Below are positions 1-12,711 of a stretch of DNA of 64,000 bases, in pieces. The translations under genes and the position numbers were made by a program. The stretch is from Stereum hirsutum FP-91666 SS1. Lineage: Eukaryota; Basidiomycota; Agaricomycetes; Russulales; Stereaceae. The stretch is from positions 808,950-872,949 of the forward strand of contig NW_006763139.1 in NCBI RefSeq assembly GCF_000264905.1, in the 5' to 3' direction. Within the stretch, counting starts at the first letter, position 1. Every line of letters begins with the position of its first letter. Under the pieces are notes generated by a model that worked only from the letters and a program-made list of their open reading frames with translations, made no database searches and was not told the DNA's origin.

Positions 1-470
1 GGCAATGCGATCCGTTCGTCCTAATTCACAAAACTCACAAAGTTACCGAAATACCCCCAGATCACCCCGTTTCCCCTACTGATCTACCCCCAGGTACCCA
101 GTATCCCCACCCTAGCATCCCTACTATTATTCTACCATTTTTCCGTATTTTTATCGGCCACCGTTCTATCCCTATTCACCCTACGATCATCCCTGCCCAT
201 ATTCCCCATTTTATCCATAAATAACCCAGCCCGTTTCACCATATACGCCCTACCTACCCGCCCTACCCATTCCCCAGCACCCCTACCCCATCCCCTACCC
301 CCTACCCTACCCCTAGGACCACCCCCGTACGCCCTACCCCATCACCCTGGGCCACCCGGCCACCCAGAATCACCCCCCGGCCGCCCCAGTAGCCAGCCCA
401 GTACTGGCATTTATAATTCTTGGGCCAGAGGAACCTTTGTAAAGGATCCTATCCTTACTAGCAGGTACCT
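1..470. repeat. Dispersed C-rich repeat, copy 1 (no gene)
   Basis: C-rich, gene-free DNA. The first ~200 bases align loosely with 9,540-9,740: both contain 'aaaactca.aaagttaccgaaa/caaaaca', then 'tacccagtat'/'tacctggtat', then 'ttttatc.g.c'. I read this as a diverged dispersed repeat and not as coding sequence. The two-copy observation is by eye; the family is unknown. Confidence 0.5.
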
Positions 471-581
471 TTATAAAGGAGGTACATCCTCTGGTGTGCT
501 ATCGACGTTCGTACTCTTTTCTTTCATATCGAACTTATTCTAGTAAACCTGTTCACTGATCGTACATACTATTCTCTATAG

Positions 582-2584
582 ACTGATCAACCGAGCCCTC
601 AAAACATCGCCGAGCTTTCTAGACCTTTCCGACAGTTTCACGAGGACAGTCGAAAGGACCGCGATCCTCGAGGACGAAAGCGCCATCATAGTGCGGTCAA
701 TGCTATCTACGTCAACTGGGTGAATCCTTTCATTTTCGAACAGATCGACATGGTTGCCAATGCATCCGGTCCAGAATGGTCTCCTACCGAGATTGTTCGT
801 CTCCTTCGTGCTCGAAACCCTGCCCATTTCGCTCAACTCACCCCTCAAGTTCTTGGGCGTTGGATTGAGCGTCCGCAGAACGACACTCCACGCTGGAAAG
901 CTAACATCCTCGCTCGCGTTGCTCAAGGCAATAGACCAATCGCTAATATTACAAGCTCTGGGGTTCTCGTACATTTGATTTCATCCATTTCACGCTATTC
1001 TTTCCAATACATTTACTGACTGAATGCATATATAGGAGAAAAGGCCCATCATTATCGAAGAGGGCATCAAAATCCTCACCTATTTCCGCCAAGCTGGCAT
1101 CCCTGTCTCTGTCATTACCGCTCGCGGGATCCTAATCGCCCTCATTCAGCATCATGCCCCCGAGCTTCTCCTCACCACTGCTCGCGATGGGAGTCGCTTC
1201 CAATGCTCCGAAGCCTTCGTTCGCAAATTCCTCTATCGACACCTTCGTTGGGTTCCCCGCACTTCCACTCACGCCGCTCAGAAGATTCCGACAAACACTG
1301 AAGACCAGCTATTCGACATGTTTCTCCGGACAGCATTGTGGATTCGCGACAATGGTATTCGACACCCAGACCTCATCGTCAACTTCGACCAGACGAACAT
1401 CATCATCGGCGATAGCGGGGCGCGTACGTTTGACGTGGAGGGGACGAAGCAAGTTGGTGTGGTTAGTAAGGAGGAGAAGCGGGCGTGGACTGCTGTCGTA
1501 GGGATCTCAGCCTCTGGTGCAGTACTTCCAACGCAGGTTGTCATGAAGGGTGTCACTTCTCGCAGTCTTCCTTCCCCACACGCTCCCGCTATGGCCGAAG
1601 CTCAGCATCTCGGTATCCGTTTCGAGTGCAACCCGAAGAACCATTGGTCGAACCTTCCGTGCATGATGGCCTATTTCCGCGACATCGTCGTGCCTTATTT
1701 CCTTGGTCGGAAGCTTGCCCTTGGGTATGCCCCTGACGTTGAATGCCGGGCCAACCTCGACGCTTGGGTTATACACAGGAGCAAGGAGTTTCGTCGGTCT
1801 GTCAGGCAGAAGTGGCCTTGGCTTCGCCTCGGTTTCATTCCTGGTGGATGCACGAGTATTGGTCAACCATGCGATGTCGGAATTCAGCGCCCTTACAAGC
1901 TTTCGATCAAAAAGTCGCAACTGGAGGATGTGACTTCCGAGGCCCGACAGCATTTCGAGGCCGGTGGAGCACCAGATGCATTGAAGCTCGATACGACGAT
2001 CGGGACGCTCCGTAATCGCTCCGTCGGTTGGTTCGTGAAGGCTTTGAAGGATATCGATCATCCTGAACCCGTGAAGAAGGTTTGTTCCTTCTCAGCACTC
2101 TTCGCTTTCATTCTCACTGATGCGATATCTTTTAGCTTGGGAGCGGTGTATTATCCGCGGTGGTTTTAACCTCTCATTCGAGTCTCTTACAAGCCCGGCT
2201 GCTCTTAAGCTTCTTCGCGAGTTACCTTGTACAGATCCTGAACGTTGGTCTCATATTTCTGCTGCTGTTGCTGGTGGAGAGGAAGCTGATTTGGATGATG
2301 TGGCGGATGAAGAGGATGTCAACGAAGACATCTCTCCTTTCGATGATGTTGAGGAGGCGGGCTCGGATGATGGTGGTGATACTTGGTTGGAGCCATCGGC
2401 CTTGATGGAGCAGATGTTTGCCGCTGTGCCGAGTGGACACGCTCTGACGAGTGAACACGGTGGTCTCGGTTTGGCCGATGAGCTGGAGCCGGGGGAGATA
2501 GAGGTTCCCGAGCCGGAGGAGCTTGGTCGGGGGAAGCGTCGTCGTGTTCAGACGAAGACGTTTGATGATTTCGTGGGTCATTGA
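582..2584 (+). CDS. CENP-B/DDE-1 family transposase gene (5' end unresolved)
   Basis: Open frame from 582 (a stop at 579, preceded by a splice-acceptor-like ctctatag) to 968. Intron 969-1035 (gtacat...tatag). A second open exon runs 1036-2079. An intron follows, then a C-terminal exon to the stop at 2584. The N-terminal part is a helix-turn-helix DNA-binding region of CENP-B/pogo type. The DDE-1 core follows, with acidic residues in NFDQTN (near 1,380), the LDAWVIHRS segment (near 1,765) and QPCDVGIQRP (near 1,870). These fit a DDD triad as known for pogo/Tigger-like transposases. The tail is acidic and ends in a basic KRRR patch. The last intron is awkward: donor 2080 with the strong acceptor at 2135 breaks the frame, while the AG at 2142-2143 keeps it. 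No ATG is seen before 750 in the first exon, so an upstream exon or a later start is likely. It could be an active transposase or a domesticated gene; I saw no terminal repeats. Confidence 0.75.
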
Positions 2585-3625
2585 GGTGTTCTCTTACTTG
2601 TGTTTATTTTTGTTTGTTTTTAGATACATTTTTATGTCTTTTACCGAATGTCACATAAAATCGTTCTCAGTAGGGACAAATGGTGGGACGGTCACGGTGA
2701 AATTGTTTGTTCTCGAGCGGTGCGGGACGTGGGACAGAACGATAGCCCGTAAAAGTACAGTATAACTGTACCATGTAGTAGGTAAACGTGGAGCGTAGTT
2801 GTATACATGTGTTGTCGAACGGTCAATATCGAGGATGTGGTTGAGGGAATGAAGACGGATGAGTGGACATGGTCACAGATATGATGGCTCATGAGTATAT
2901 TGTGGGGTCCTCGAGGAGAGTATGGCCTAACGGAGGGCAGTGCCGGTGCCACTTATGGTGTCTATATCTGACGGTAAAACTGACAGAGTAGGGAACAGCT
3001 GAGATAAGATGTGATAAACAAAATGGGGACAGTAATGCCCTCAATGCAAGCAAACAGACGAGAGAGAACTCACAATACATTTTGTACAGCCTAGTTCATT
3101 CTCATCAATACTTATTCTTGACGCCTGTAGCACTTACATTACTTGGAAGGCGCAGAGGTGTTGGATGAGTTCAGCGCAAGGCCTGTCCACCAAGTACTTA
3201 TGTTGTAGCTTTGTCTGCTACTGAGACTGACCGTGGCTTGGTATCAAAATGAAGCCTGCAGAAAAGTATATCAGTACTACGGTAGGTATTAAGTTGCTGT
3301 CCTAATAATGCTACCGATAGGAAGAGTGCACCAAACTGTTTTGGACGAGGTGGAATGAAGTGTCAGAATGCGAGCCGGGCTTGCAGTGAGCGAGGCAAGA
3401 CTTCTGTGGGAAACAATGAGGTAGAGACGACAATACTCACATAGTACATAAAACTTGTTCATGAGATCTATCGTTACTCACTGAAACACTTTTATAGCTA
3501 GCTTCTGGATAGATAAGTCAGAGGTAAAGCGGTGAATGTGAAAGTGGCAAGTACGCACAAGTCTCATGCCTGACTTCTCTTCCTCCCTCTACTCTTATCT
3601 TCAAATCTATCTATCCATGCATATA
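2585..3625. other. Gene-free stretch
   Basis: About 1 kb with only short unsupported open frames on both strands. I see no domain, repeat array or RNA gene. Confidence 0.5.
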
Positions 3626-4527
3626 CTGTAGTTTTTCGACCAAGTGTTCGTGGGAGAATTATATAAGCCATGACCACCGCTGGTCCGCGGTTCATTTGGG
3701 CGGGCCACGCATGACGAACAGGCAAAATTGCTCGTATTTATGCCAAAAATTCGATTTTTGGCGATTTTTTGGCGCAAATCGGTCACGATTCTGCTAAGGT
3801 AGCCTGGTACTAAATCTAAGGCGTCACCTATAGCCAAACCCTAACCAAACCAAACCAAGCCTAACCCTGTAGCTGAGGGTGTCGGCGTAGGAATGTGAGT
3901 ACTAGGAGTGCTTGTCCTAGGGGCACTAGCCCAGAGAGAGAATAGTGGGGGGTGAACTGAGATCGTGGGCTTGGGGCTGGATACACCAGGACACAAGGTC
4001 ACACTGAGTATGGCGAGAAGCAAAGGAGATTGAGTTAGGGAACTATTCTACGATACAGGTGGTTCTTATATACATCCTGGGCTGACCCTTTAGGGCACAT
4101 CCTCACTGTACACTACGAGTGAACACTACAGGAATCCTTCATGGATATCCAGTGTGTCCAGCAATGGGCACAATGGGTATAAACTGCTGAGTCAATATGC
4201 ACAAGACTATTCTAGAATGTTCCAGACCCGATCACATGTCCCTACATCACGACCACAAGGTCACATGCCATCATGTGCCTTCCACATGACTGGTCACGTG
4301 CCTATCCCTCTATTCATCCTACATCTCCATCGTCGAAGTTGCACCTGGGGCCACAATGCCTGCAAGGCGCGTACACTCCTTAGAAATGCCGAGAAATAAA
4401 GGGTTAGGTTTAGCCCGAAGGCCGTTTCAGATTCTCTGTTCGTGAACCCCTGTGCATGTGTGACCCCGGGACCCAATCTGTTCGTCCACGCACGGCGCGT
4501 GACGAACAGTTGGTCAAAAAAGTATAG
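3626..4527. mobile_element. MITE with ~28-bp imperfect inverted ends and TA target duplication
   Basis: The left end is CTGTAGTTTTTCGACCAAG and the right end, reverse complemented, is CTATACTTTTTTGACCAAC. About 23 of 28 positions match. Each end is flanked by TA (3624-3625 and 4528-4529), as expected for Tc1/mariner/pogo-type insertion. The 902-bp interior has no transposase, so this is a non-autonomous element. A short inner motif, GACGAACAG, recurs near both ends (3714 and 4501). Confidence 0.7.
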
Positions 4528-4764
4528 TATTTTGAATCCACATCTCCGCCATGCTCAACTCACAAGAAAAACTATTCCAGCTCTGTCTAGAAACACTGCT
4601 AGTCGGAGCGAAAGAGGGGGTTTTGCATTGTTGTGGTGCAAAAGATGACGATAAGTGCCCAATGACGCGTCCAAAGCTTCCACCAGTAGCGTAGATTCTT
4701 TTGTTCTCGCGATATTCATGTCATGCTCAACCCAATATCCCACATTCTATGTCCCACATCTACA

Positions 4765-4905
4765 CATATTTAAGCTCATAAATACCCGGGCTTTCTAAAG
4801 CTCAAGCCCGAGCCCAAAGCCCTATAGAGAGTCAGGCTGGGCTCGGGCCGGGCGGACTAAATTCGGGTCAGGCTTGGCTGGGCTTGGGATTTTGAGCCCG
4901 GCACA
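4765..4905. repeat. GGGCT/AGCCC-rich low-complexity patch
   Basis: Dense alternation of GGGCTTGAGC-like and GCCCGAGCCC-like motifs, so the strand folds on itself. It is probably a degenerate short inverted repeat. No coding potential is seen. Confidence 0.45.
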
Positions 4906-6545
4906 GCACAACACTAATGTCACCTAGAGTATGATGTCCTAGCCCATAAAACATTGTACTTAGCTAGCCTTTGTCTCAGCCGGAGGACCATAGACATTGT
5001 TCATAACTGACTATTTCAATCACCTACTACAGCACCAAACCCAGTCATCTCAGATATCACATTGCACCTCCCTTCTTTTCTGTCATTGTCACTTCAAACC
5101 AGCGGCGAGTCTACAGAGCTTGATTTAATTCGTCAATATGAACCAGTGAACCAAATTGTCAGCTTCTCAGGAAGATTAGGTTATTGCTAGCATTAATCAT
5201 GCTCCAATATTCTTGAGTCTCTAAGCAAAGTGACAGCTGGGGACTCCCTCTCTTTGGAGAAATTACTTCCATGGCTATAGCCTCAGTCCTCGTTGCTATC
5301 CTTCGGTTATACAAACTCGAATTCCACCTGGGTATACTTCTGAAGACCAATACAATATTGGGATCAGGTCCAAGCTTGTAAAAACACTCCTTCAATCATT
5401 TCTACTCGCCCTTGGGAGTGTGAGCATCTGTACAAGTCATCCCCGAGTAAAGGATACCACTATACTTGACTATACATCTCTTATGCTTTATCACGACCTG
5501 TACAAACCGTCATGACATACTACCAACTTAAAACCCTCGCCCCTACTGTGTCACTTCGTCTACAGACCCAACCACACCTCCTAGACCAAAGGAAACGGTG
5601 ATGTGTTGTATTTCACGGTTTTGCACACTGCATATCATACCTTATGACCTGTCTAAAGCTCAGGAGGTACTGTATATGTCCCAAAGACCCTCACCGAACA
5701 CCTCTAGCAATCACTACACACTGTGAAAAGGATCCGTGGCAACTTTCACCAAGTGGAGGTGCAAAAGTCACTTCTGACGCCTCAATGAGCAAAAGGCGAA
5801 AGTGCGAAAGTCGCCGCAGCCCCACTTGTCAGTCGTGCAACGATACCCCAAGGACTCCGTAAGAAAGTAGTACAAAGGCAAACCTAGTGTGAGTGTAGCA
5901 CTACTATAAATGTGTTTAGGGCAGGGGCAAACGACTAATGCTGTTTTGAGCATCCCGGCATGCTATGATGTCATTAGCACCTGGGCGAAAAGCTCATCAG
6001 TCGCATCAATCACCACCAGCTCTGTCTTCGACCACGACCACGACCACGACCACACCAGTTAACCACCACAGCCGCTGCTGCTGCCGCTGCCGCCTATTGC
6101 TGGCTAGGATTTTCCACATTCCATAGCCTGCCATGAGCCCACCACGGTCAAGATCTCGTCAATGCACAGTGCGTGCCCATGCTGCACAATACCTTTGACA
6201 GGCTTCGAGGTGCATCGCTCTTGCTTGTGGCCTCAATGTCATCGCTAACCATCCAATGAGTACAGGAAATTAATCTGGACATAGGGCTTAGGCTAAGGGA
6301 GGATTTGTGCTGATGTAGATACCGGTACGTCCCCATTACATCCCTGAATAAACCCTGCCCGGTTCTACATACGCTCGTGGTTTCACGCCTCTTGTCATGT
6401 TGTTACATGTATTGTTCGTGGTCTTGAGATATATGTATCGTGCCGTGGATGAATTCAATTTTTTTGTGCTGTAATGAGCCCTGAGAGCCCATACAAAAGC
6501 CCTGCAAAAGCCCCCAAAACAACCCAAATATCGTAGCTAGAGCCC
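4906..6545. other. Gene-free stretch with a small CGACCA microsatellite
   Basis: No supported gene. A (CGACCA)n-like microsatellite at about 6,027-6,057 is followed by CTG/CCG triplets to about 6,095. The open frames here are short and show no domain. Confidence 0.5.
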
Positions 6546-6559
6546 TACAAAATTTGTGA

Positions 6560-6960
6560 TATGAATTGTAGTGAGCAAACGTAGTGCAACCGTAATCGAC
6601 TGCTATAGCGAAACGGGACAGATCCGTAATGAATTTCGCTATACTTTTGCTATGGATGCTAGCTACAAAATACTTGGTGGTTTCACTAAAAACCTGCCGA
6701 CTTCCGCCACCTGCTATGCTGAAAGTCGCCACAACCAGGGCTCTCCACGATTATATCCGTACGAGTACCTGTATCCGTGGGAACAAGTACCTGTTCCCTC
6801 GGAGGCCATACCTGTATCCGGTATGGCATCCGTGGTAACGGATACTTGTATCCACGAGTACAGGTACCTGCTCATCAGCGAGTACCCATGGATATTTCTA
6901 ACAAACAGGTACCCTAAAGGTACTTGTGGTGTACCTGTGGGTACTATGGTAAACTGTCAG
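6560..6960. repeat. Palindromic GTACCTGTATCC repeat, copy 1
   Basis: Contains many inverted copies of a GTACCTGTATCCGTGG-like unit (6,766-6,900). About 80 bases are nearly identical to the reverse complement of 42,940-43,035. A more diverged copy lies at 8,400-8,600. The upstream part (6,590-6,740) carries inverted GAAATTCGC/GCGAAA-type pieces. It is likely a short foldback mobile element. Confidence 0.6.
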
Positions 6961-7084
6961 GGTAGGAGAACAAGATGGAGGGGGAAAAGGAAATTACCAG
7001 GGCGAAGACTGTTGTTTTTGACAACAGGATGGTCGGCTTTCATCAAACCAAGTGGAGGGGGTGATAGATGATGTCAAAAAGCAT

Positions 7085-8200
7085 CAATCTACCCAAAAAT
7101 ATCTAAAACACACAAAGAATTGAGCAAGAACCAGCGAAAGTACAGTTGTGGGGGATAGGAGGGTACTTACAGGGTCAAAATTGTCATTCTCAACGACGAG
7201 TGAGCCAAACCACGTCAAACAAAGGGCAGCGGAGGATGCGAGATATCTTTCCGCGTCGATTGAGCTCGCAACATCGCAAACGTACGAAGAACTGAGTGAG
7301 AACGAACGAAAATACATGTAGAGGGGCGAGGGGGGTACTCACTCGGTCAAAACTGCCGTTCTCGACAATGAGCGGGCCGAATTTCGTCCAACAAAGTACT
7401 AGGGCCCATGCGGGACGTCGATACGCATCGATCGACCCCGCAACATCAAAAACTCACGAAGAATTGAGAGAGAACAAGCAACAATACGGTTGGAGGGGGT
7501 AGGAGGTACTCACCGGGTCAAAACCATCATTCTCGACAATGAATGGGCCGAATCGCGTCGAATAAAGGAAAGGTGCCGATGCGGGGCACTGGGACGCGTC
7601 GATTGAGCCCGCGACATTGGAAACATACGGGGAATTGAATGAGAACAAGTAATAATACGGTTGGAGGGGGTAGGAGGTACTCACCGGGTCAAAGCCGTCG
7701 TTCTCGACAATGGGTGGGCCGAATCTCGTCAAACCAAATACAGGGGCACATGTGTGACGTCAATACGCGTCGATAGAGCCTGAGACATTGGAAACGTACG
7801 CAGAATTGAGTGAAAACGAGCAAAAATACAATTTGAGTAGGTAGGAGGTACTCACCGGGTCAACATTGACGTTCTCAACGACGAGCAGGCTGAATCCCGT
7901 CAAACAAAAGACAGCGGTCGATGAGGGACATCAATACGCGTCGATTGAGCCCGCGACATTGTAAACGTACGGGGAATTGAATGAGAACGAGCATGAATAC
8001 GATTTGAGGAGGTAGTAGGTACTCACCGGGTCAAAATCGTCGTTTTCAACGACGAGTGGGCCAATTCCCGTCAAACGAAATACAGGGGCCGATGTGGGGC
8101 ATCGAGACGTGTCGATTGAGCCCGCGACCTTAGGAATCCAGGCAAAATTGAGTGAGAACGAACATTTTGGCAGTAGGAGGGGCCGAGGGGGTGCTCAGAC
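7085..8200. repeat. 171-bp satellite array, about six units
   Basis: The anchor ggtcaa occurs at 7173, 7345, 7516, 7687, 7858 and 8029, a spacing of 172, 171, 171, 171 and 171. Units diverge by roughly 10-20%. 171 is divisible by three. On the minus strand adjacent units share an open frame with the recurring peptide FGPxIVENDGFDPVST, each followed by GTGAGTAC, a perfect splice-donor-like string. It is probably a tandemly amplified piece of an exon-intron junction. The array decays after about 8,200. Confidence 0.85.
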
Positions 8201-8399
8201 TGGACACCCATTCATCCGAGGACCTACCACAGCAGCATACACACAAGTACACAGATTGAGCATCACCACCATTGACAGGAACACGACGTGTTTTCTCTGT
8301 CCAACAGTGGTGTGTGCTCGGGGAAGAGTGAAGAGAGCGAGGAGAACATTGCTATACACGCATTCAGCCTGTGGCAAGTTCCGGCATCTCAATACCAAA

Positions 8400-8600
8400 T
8401 ATGGCAGGTACTCTCACGGTTACCTGTAGCTGAAAAGCTCACACCTGTATCCGTGCATCCACCCGTGGGAATGAGTATCTGTATCCACAGATACAGGTAC
8501 CTGATGGTGTGCCTTACGAGTATCCATTGCAGGTACTCACGGGTCCTGGTACTCGTGGCATGCCCTGGCCACAACCAATGGCGAAATCTTGAGCGAAATT
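8400..8600. repeat. Palindromic GTACCTGTATCC repeat, copy 2
   Basis: Diverged relative of the repeats at 6,560-6,960 and 42,930-43,050. It has inverted pieces such as GTATCTGTATCCACAGATACAGGTACC split around 8,485. The right end reads ggcatgccctgg, also seen at 43,031. Confidence 0.55.
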
Positions 8601-8670
8601 CGCCACGTTCATGGGGCACAGTGACGACTTGGAGATGAGCAGAGACATTCTAGCGGGATGTACTACTAGT

Positions 8671-9050
8671 AGTGATCATTGGGAAGAGGTAAGGATCTTT
8701 GAACATTTGGGCCACAATTTATTATGGAGTCAGCTTAGATGGCGCTTCAGGGCTGGATAAATAAATGATAAATTGACTGAGATATATGGAATGATATTAC
8801 AGACATTAAAAGACCTATTTGATTGGTAAGAAGTCAAATTGGGCTAAAATATTCGATTTTATTTCCTGCTCTCTGTATTTTGCTTGTTTGACTACCTCAT
8901 AGACTTATCTGGGACATTTGCTATACTGGAACTTCATCATATATATTTTAGACGAATTGTTATATAGCCCTGAAGCGCCACCTGAACTGATTCCATGAAT
9001 AGATTGTGGCCCAAATGTTCAAATATCCTCACCTCTTCCCAATGATCACT
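8671..9050. mobile_element. MITE with ~90-bp terminal inverted repeats
   Basis: The left arm starts AGTGATCATTGGGAAGAGGT and the right end is its reverse complement, ACCTCTTCCCAATGATCACT. The arms stay alignable for about 90 bases, through the gaacatttgggccacaat and tggcgcttcagggct strings. The element is 380 bp and AT-rich inside, with no ORF. I could not define a convincing target duplication. Confidence 0.8.
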
Positions 9051-11438
9051 CAGGGTGTTTTCCACTGGTCTCTCACCATGGAATATTCTTCCTAGTTCAC
9101 ATGTATCCCATCCATGTCTTACATTAGCCTAGAATACCACATATACACTTATGCAGGGCCCCTCATCCATGTCCTCCTCCTCCTTCCCCCTATTTGTCAG
9201 CGAACCATTTAATGAGTTGCCCAGGTATTGACATGAGGTTTGCATTCACATGACTGTTGGATGCTACACTACCCATCAAGCCCAAAAAGAACAAAATCCA
9301 ACCATTATTCATCAGGATCACACTAGTGCCACCCCAAGGTCAAATATTCCCCACTTAGCTAGGTCCATATCTTGGGAACACATGGATGGATTTGTCTAAA
9401 TTTGATTGCTATCTTATGACTTTAATTTATAGATGTTTATCAAGCCCTCATATGCTCCAAAAGATGTGTTTTTGGCCACAATACCTAACACCCTCTTTTC
9501 ACCCTTTTATACCCTATTTTCATTCAAACAACACCCAGCAATTACATTAGTTCATCTTGATTCTCAAAACTCAGAAAGTTACCAAAACACCCCCATAGCA
9601 CCTCATTTTCCCTACCAATCCCTCGCCCAGTACCTGGTATATCTACCCTAACATTTTACCTATTATTTTCGCATTTTCCCTCATTTTTATCAGCCCTCAT
9701 TCCCTTCCTGTTCACTCTGTCGTCCCCCTACCCAGAGTCTAACATAGCACCTCATATGATCTACTATCAGCCTGTATACTACTATCTTACCTACATAATA
9801 GTGATATATCTTATCCTCATCTTTATCTGTGCATAAGTCCAGATGTGCCAAGTGCCACAAGTGTGGCCCAATTTGCTGACACTTCAGCAAAAGGGAGCCA
9901 TTCATTACTTTATATAGTAAGACATGACACTCACTTGAGACGACACATCTGGTGCCACAATGTGGCCCAATTTGCTGAGGCTTCAGCAAAAGTGTGACAC
10001 CTGTGACAGGTGACACTGACTTGTGCAAATGCGCATCTCCAGTCTCTTCAACAAGGGTTGCCCTTCACTTTCCTCTTACTCTCTTCACTTGCTTTCTTCT
10101 ATTAGCCAGTTCTCTGCATCTTAAGTTATGTTCTCTGTACATTTCAGCTCCTTTTGCCCAGCCCATCCTGCTCTGTCCACTCTTGCCTGTTCCTTTGTCT
10201 GGCTAAAATTTGCTTGCGATCTACTTTTGAAGATGTCTGAGAGTGTAATTTGGGACTGACATAGTGTCTATTTGGTGAGTAGTAAATGGCTCTGGAGTTG
10301 GTTCATGTCTGACTGCTTGTTTTGATCTCAGAAAATACTTATTGCATCACAGTGTACTTCAGCACACTCAATACACTTTGGCCAGAGCCTTCTCCCCTAA
10401 CTATTTAGTCTAGCTCCCTATCTAGCTTTCAGGAGTATGATGCTAGAACAAGGTACGTTCTGTTACTCAGTTGTTTTGTACCTTTTTCTATTTGTTCCAT
10501 GTTTGTACACTTCTGTTGCCACTTGGTTGCCACATAATAGTGCCACATCACTATGTTTGTACATATTTGGTCTCTGTTCAAAAGTGACGCGTGTTACTTG
10601 CTTCACCTACTCAACTTCCTTTCTTCCTTCCACCATCACATCCTTATCCACATAGCATATCTATGTTCCACACTTCCTCTCCAACTCATGTACTCTATTT
10701 CTGTTATACTGTGAGTTTCCTTCTTTCATGGCTATGTCTTCTTGTACTTATATTCTCTCTGTCTTTTCATCTTCTTCGCCTCTGCTATTGGTCAGGCTTC
10801 ATTTATTTTCTCTCAGTCTTTCTGTAAGTCTCTTCTATCATCATATATGTATGCACATCTGACTATCTCTATACTACAGATCATTATAGGCTTGTGCTAT
10901 GAATGGTAAGTTATCTAGTTCTCTCTTTTGCTATAGCCTGTATCTGACTTCTATACTCTAGGTATATCTCAAATATCACTTCATAAGGTATGTATCTTTT
11001 TCTATACTATACCTGTTTGTTCAGTAGCTAATTTGTTATTGCTTTATGATGTAGTGTGTGCAGGCATTCAAGAAGGAGTGTTCAGGGAAGGGGAAGTATA
11101 TATATTTCATGTCTTTTGTAATGTAGTTTATGTCAGTACTGTACTTTTTTTGAAGCAATATACTACATTTCTCTCTCTGTGTCTGGTATGAGTGAATGAC
11201 AACCCAAATATGGTGTGGATATAACTATTTCTGTGAAAATACAGATATTACAGCTATGAGAGCTATGAGAGCTCTGAGAGCTATTAAAGCTATGTGAGAT
11301 ATCTCTGATATGATATCCATGCTATATTGGGGGGTTGATATATATCACATTTGCGCTCTCAGAGATAAAGTCAATATGATACCAACATTGATGTCTGATA
11401 TCTGTGTGAGCAGATTCCTGATTTCCTGATGCTGAGAG
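9051..11438. other. Gene-free stretch with dispersed repeats
   Basis: No supported gene. 9,540-9,740 is copy 2 of the repeat at the window start. A ~40-bp motif containing GTGGCCCAATTTGCTGA and CTTCAGCAAAAG occurs twice, near 9,868 and 9,962. 10,850-11,090 is rich in GT...AG intron-like spacers of 25-50 bases, but I find no open frame that links them. 11,255-11,300 is an AGAGCTATG-type microsatellite. Confidence 0.5.
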
Positions 11439-12659
11439 TGTCATGACCGCCGCCATGACACGCCACATAGCGCCACCCGAACTATGCTCCCCAAATACAT
11501 TCTTCCTATTTTTTATATTTCTATGTACATTTCTGTGCCCGAGTACCACCCACACAAGGACGCATAAGCTTCTCGACACCCTCAGAATTTTCCCCACAAT
11601 TCTATTGTTTTTCCTCACCTTCGCAATGCTTTCAAGTCACCAAGAACCCAGCGTGAGAAGTTCTTTGGAAGTACCCGCACGCGCGTCGACCAAAATTCCT
11701 ATCCTCCCCCATCGTAGGAATTATGTCTAGTGGCATTTTTCCTAACGACCTAAGGTCGGCCGAGGGAGATAATGGAGTTGAGTGGTCAAGGACACTCCTC
11801 CAATTTATCTGGACCTTCTACGATTTTATTGAAGAGTCGCGGGACGTTCAAGCTCCACCACAGGAAGCCGCACCGACCTACCGGTTCTGTAGAACGATTC
11901 AGACTCCGATCCGCCAGTTATCCTCCTCCTTGCAATGCCTCTAGGATATTCCACAGAGCGTATTTTCAGTCCAAATAAAATATGTACATGTTCTATAGAC
12001 CCTTCACGAGCATCCTGGATATAGCACCAAATATTCCAACAAGTCCTTGTTCAACAATGACGAGTTTCAGGCATAACCCGTGTCAGGGCCATCTGATAAG
12101 AGAATTGGTCGTTTGCCTCACCCGTCCTCCACTCGAATATTGGGTATTGGGTATCGGGAGGAAGGTATTGGATCGTACTACGTGTTTGCAAAGATATATG
12201 ATTATTTCGGAGGCTCTTATCATTGATTCACGGCTTTTCTTACTCATCCAGTTACTCAGCCAAATGGCCCATTGTTCTGATAATTGTTCTACCTACTTTC
12301 TTTCTACTCGTTGGTGTTCTGCTCGATTCTCTTATTTGGGCGACACGCTGCGACCTTCCCTACTATTTTTCTTGGTCTTCTAGTAGTGTACAACAATGGG
12401 CACTTTTTACTTACTCAGCACTTAGAGATATCGCTCTACAAATATTTCTTCCAAGTCTCAAGTCCCTTTGCTACAGCACAGAACAGTTAGTATAAATAGT
12501 GTAGACGTCTCGCATGTATTCCCTCAGTTTCCAGATTGTCAATTCCCTGGCTTTCTATTTAGCTCAATATGTTCCTTTCCCTCCCTTTTCGTCTCAGCCT
12601 CTCTAAACTCGTCATGAACCGTGGGGTTTTATCCACTCCCTGATTGCCCGGTCGTGACA
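11439..12659 (+). repeat. LTR, putative 5' LTR of a Ty3/Gypsy element
   Basis: Begins TGTCATGACC and ends GGTCGTGACA, which are near-perfect inverted ends. Length is 1,221 bp. It is clearly related to the LTR at 20,452-21,640: shared strings include caatttatctgga, ttctacgattttatt and the terminal ccactcc...gcccggtcgtgaca. The two are far diverged (roughly 70% by eye). Flanks are GAGAG (left) and TTATC (right), so it is not a solo LTR with a target duplication. A TGG five bases inside may be the primer-binding site start. Confidence 0.7.
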
Positions 12660-12711
12660 TTATCTGGAAACTCCTACCCCACCCCTCCCGCATTTTTTCA
12701 TTGTCTGTTAT

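Noticed and set aside
6003..6095. CRISPR-like short repeats
   Set aside because: A simple CGACCA/CTG microsatellite without spacers, in a fungal genome.
10437..10827. Possible membrane-protein gene from Leu/Phe/Ser-rich open frames
   Set aside because: Pyrimidine-rich DNA gives such frames by chance; overlapping frames look alike and none has a domain or splice support.
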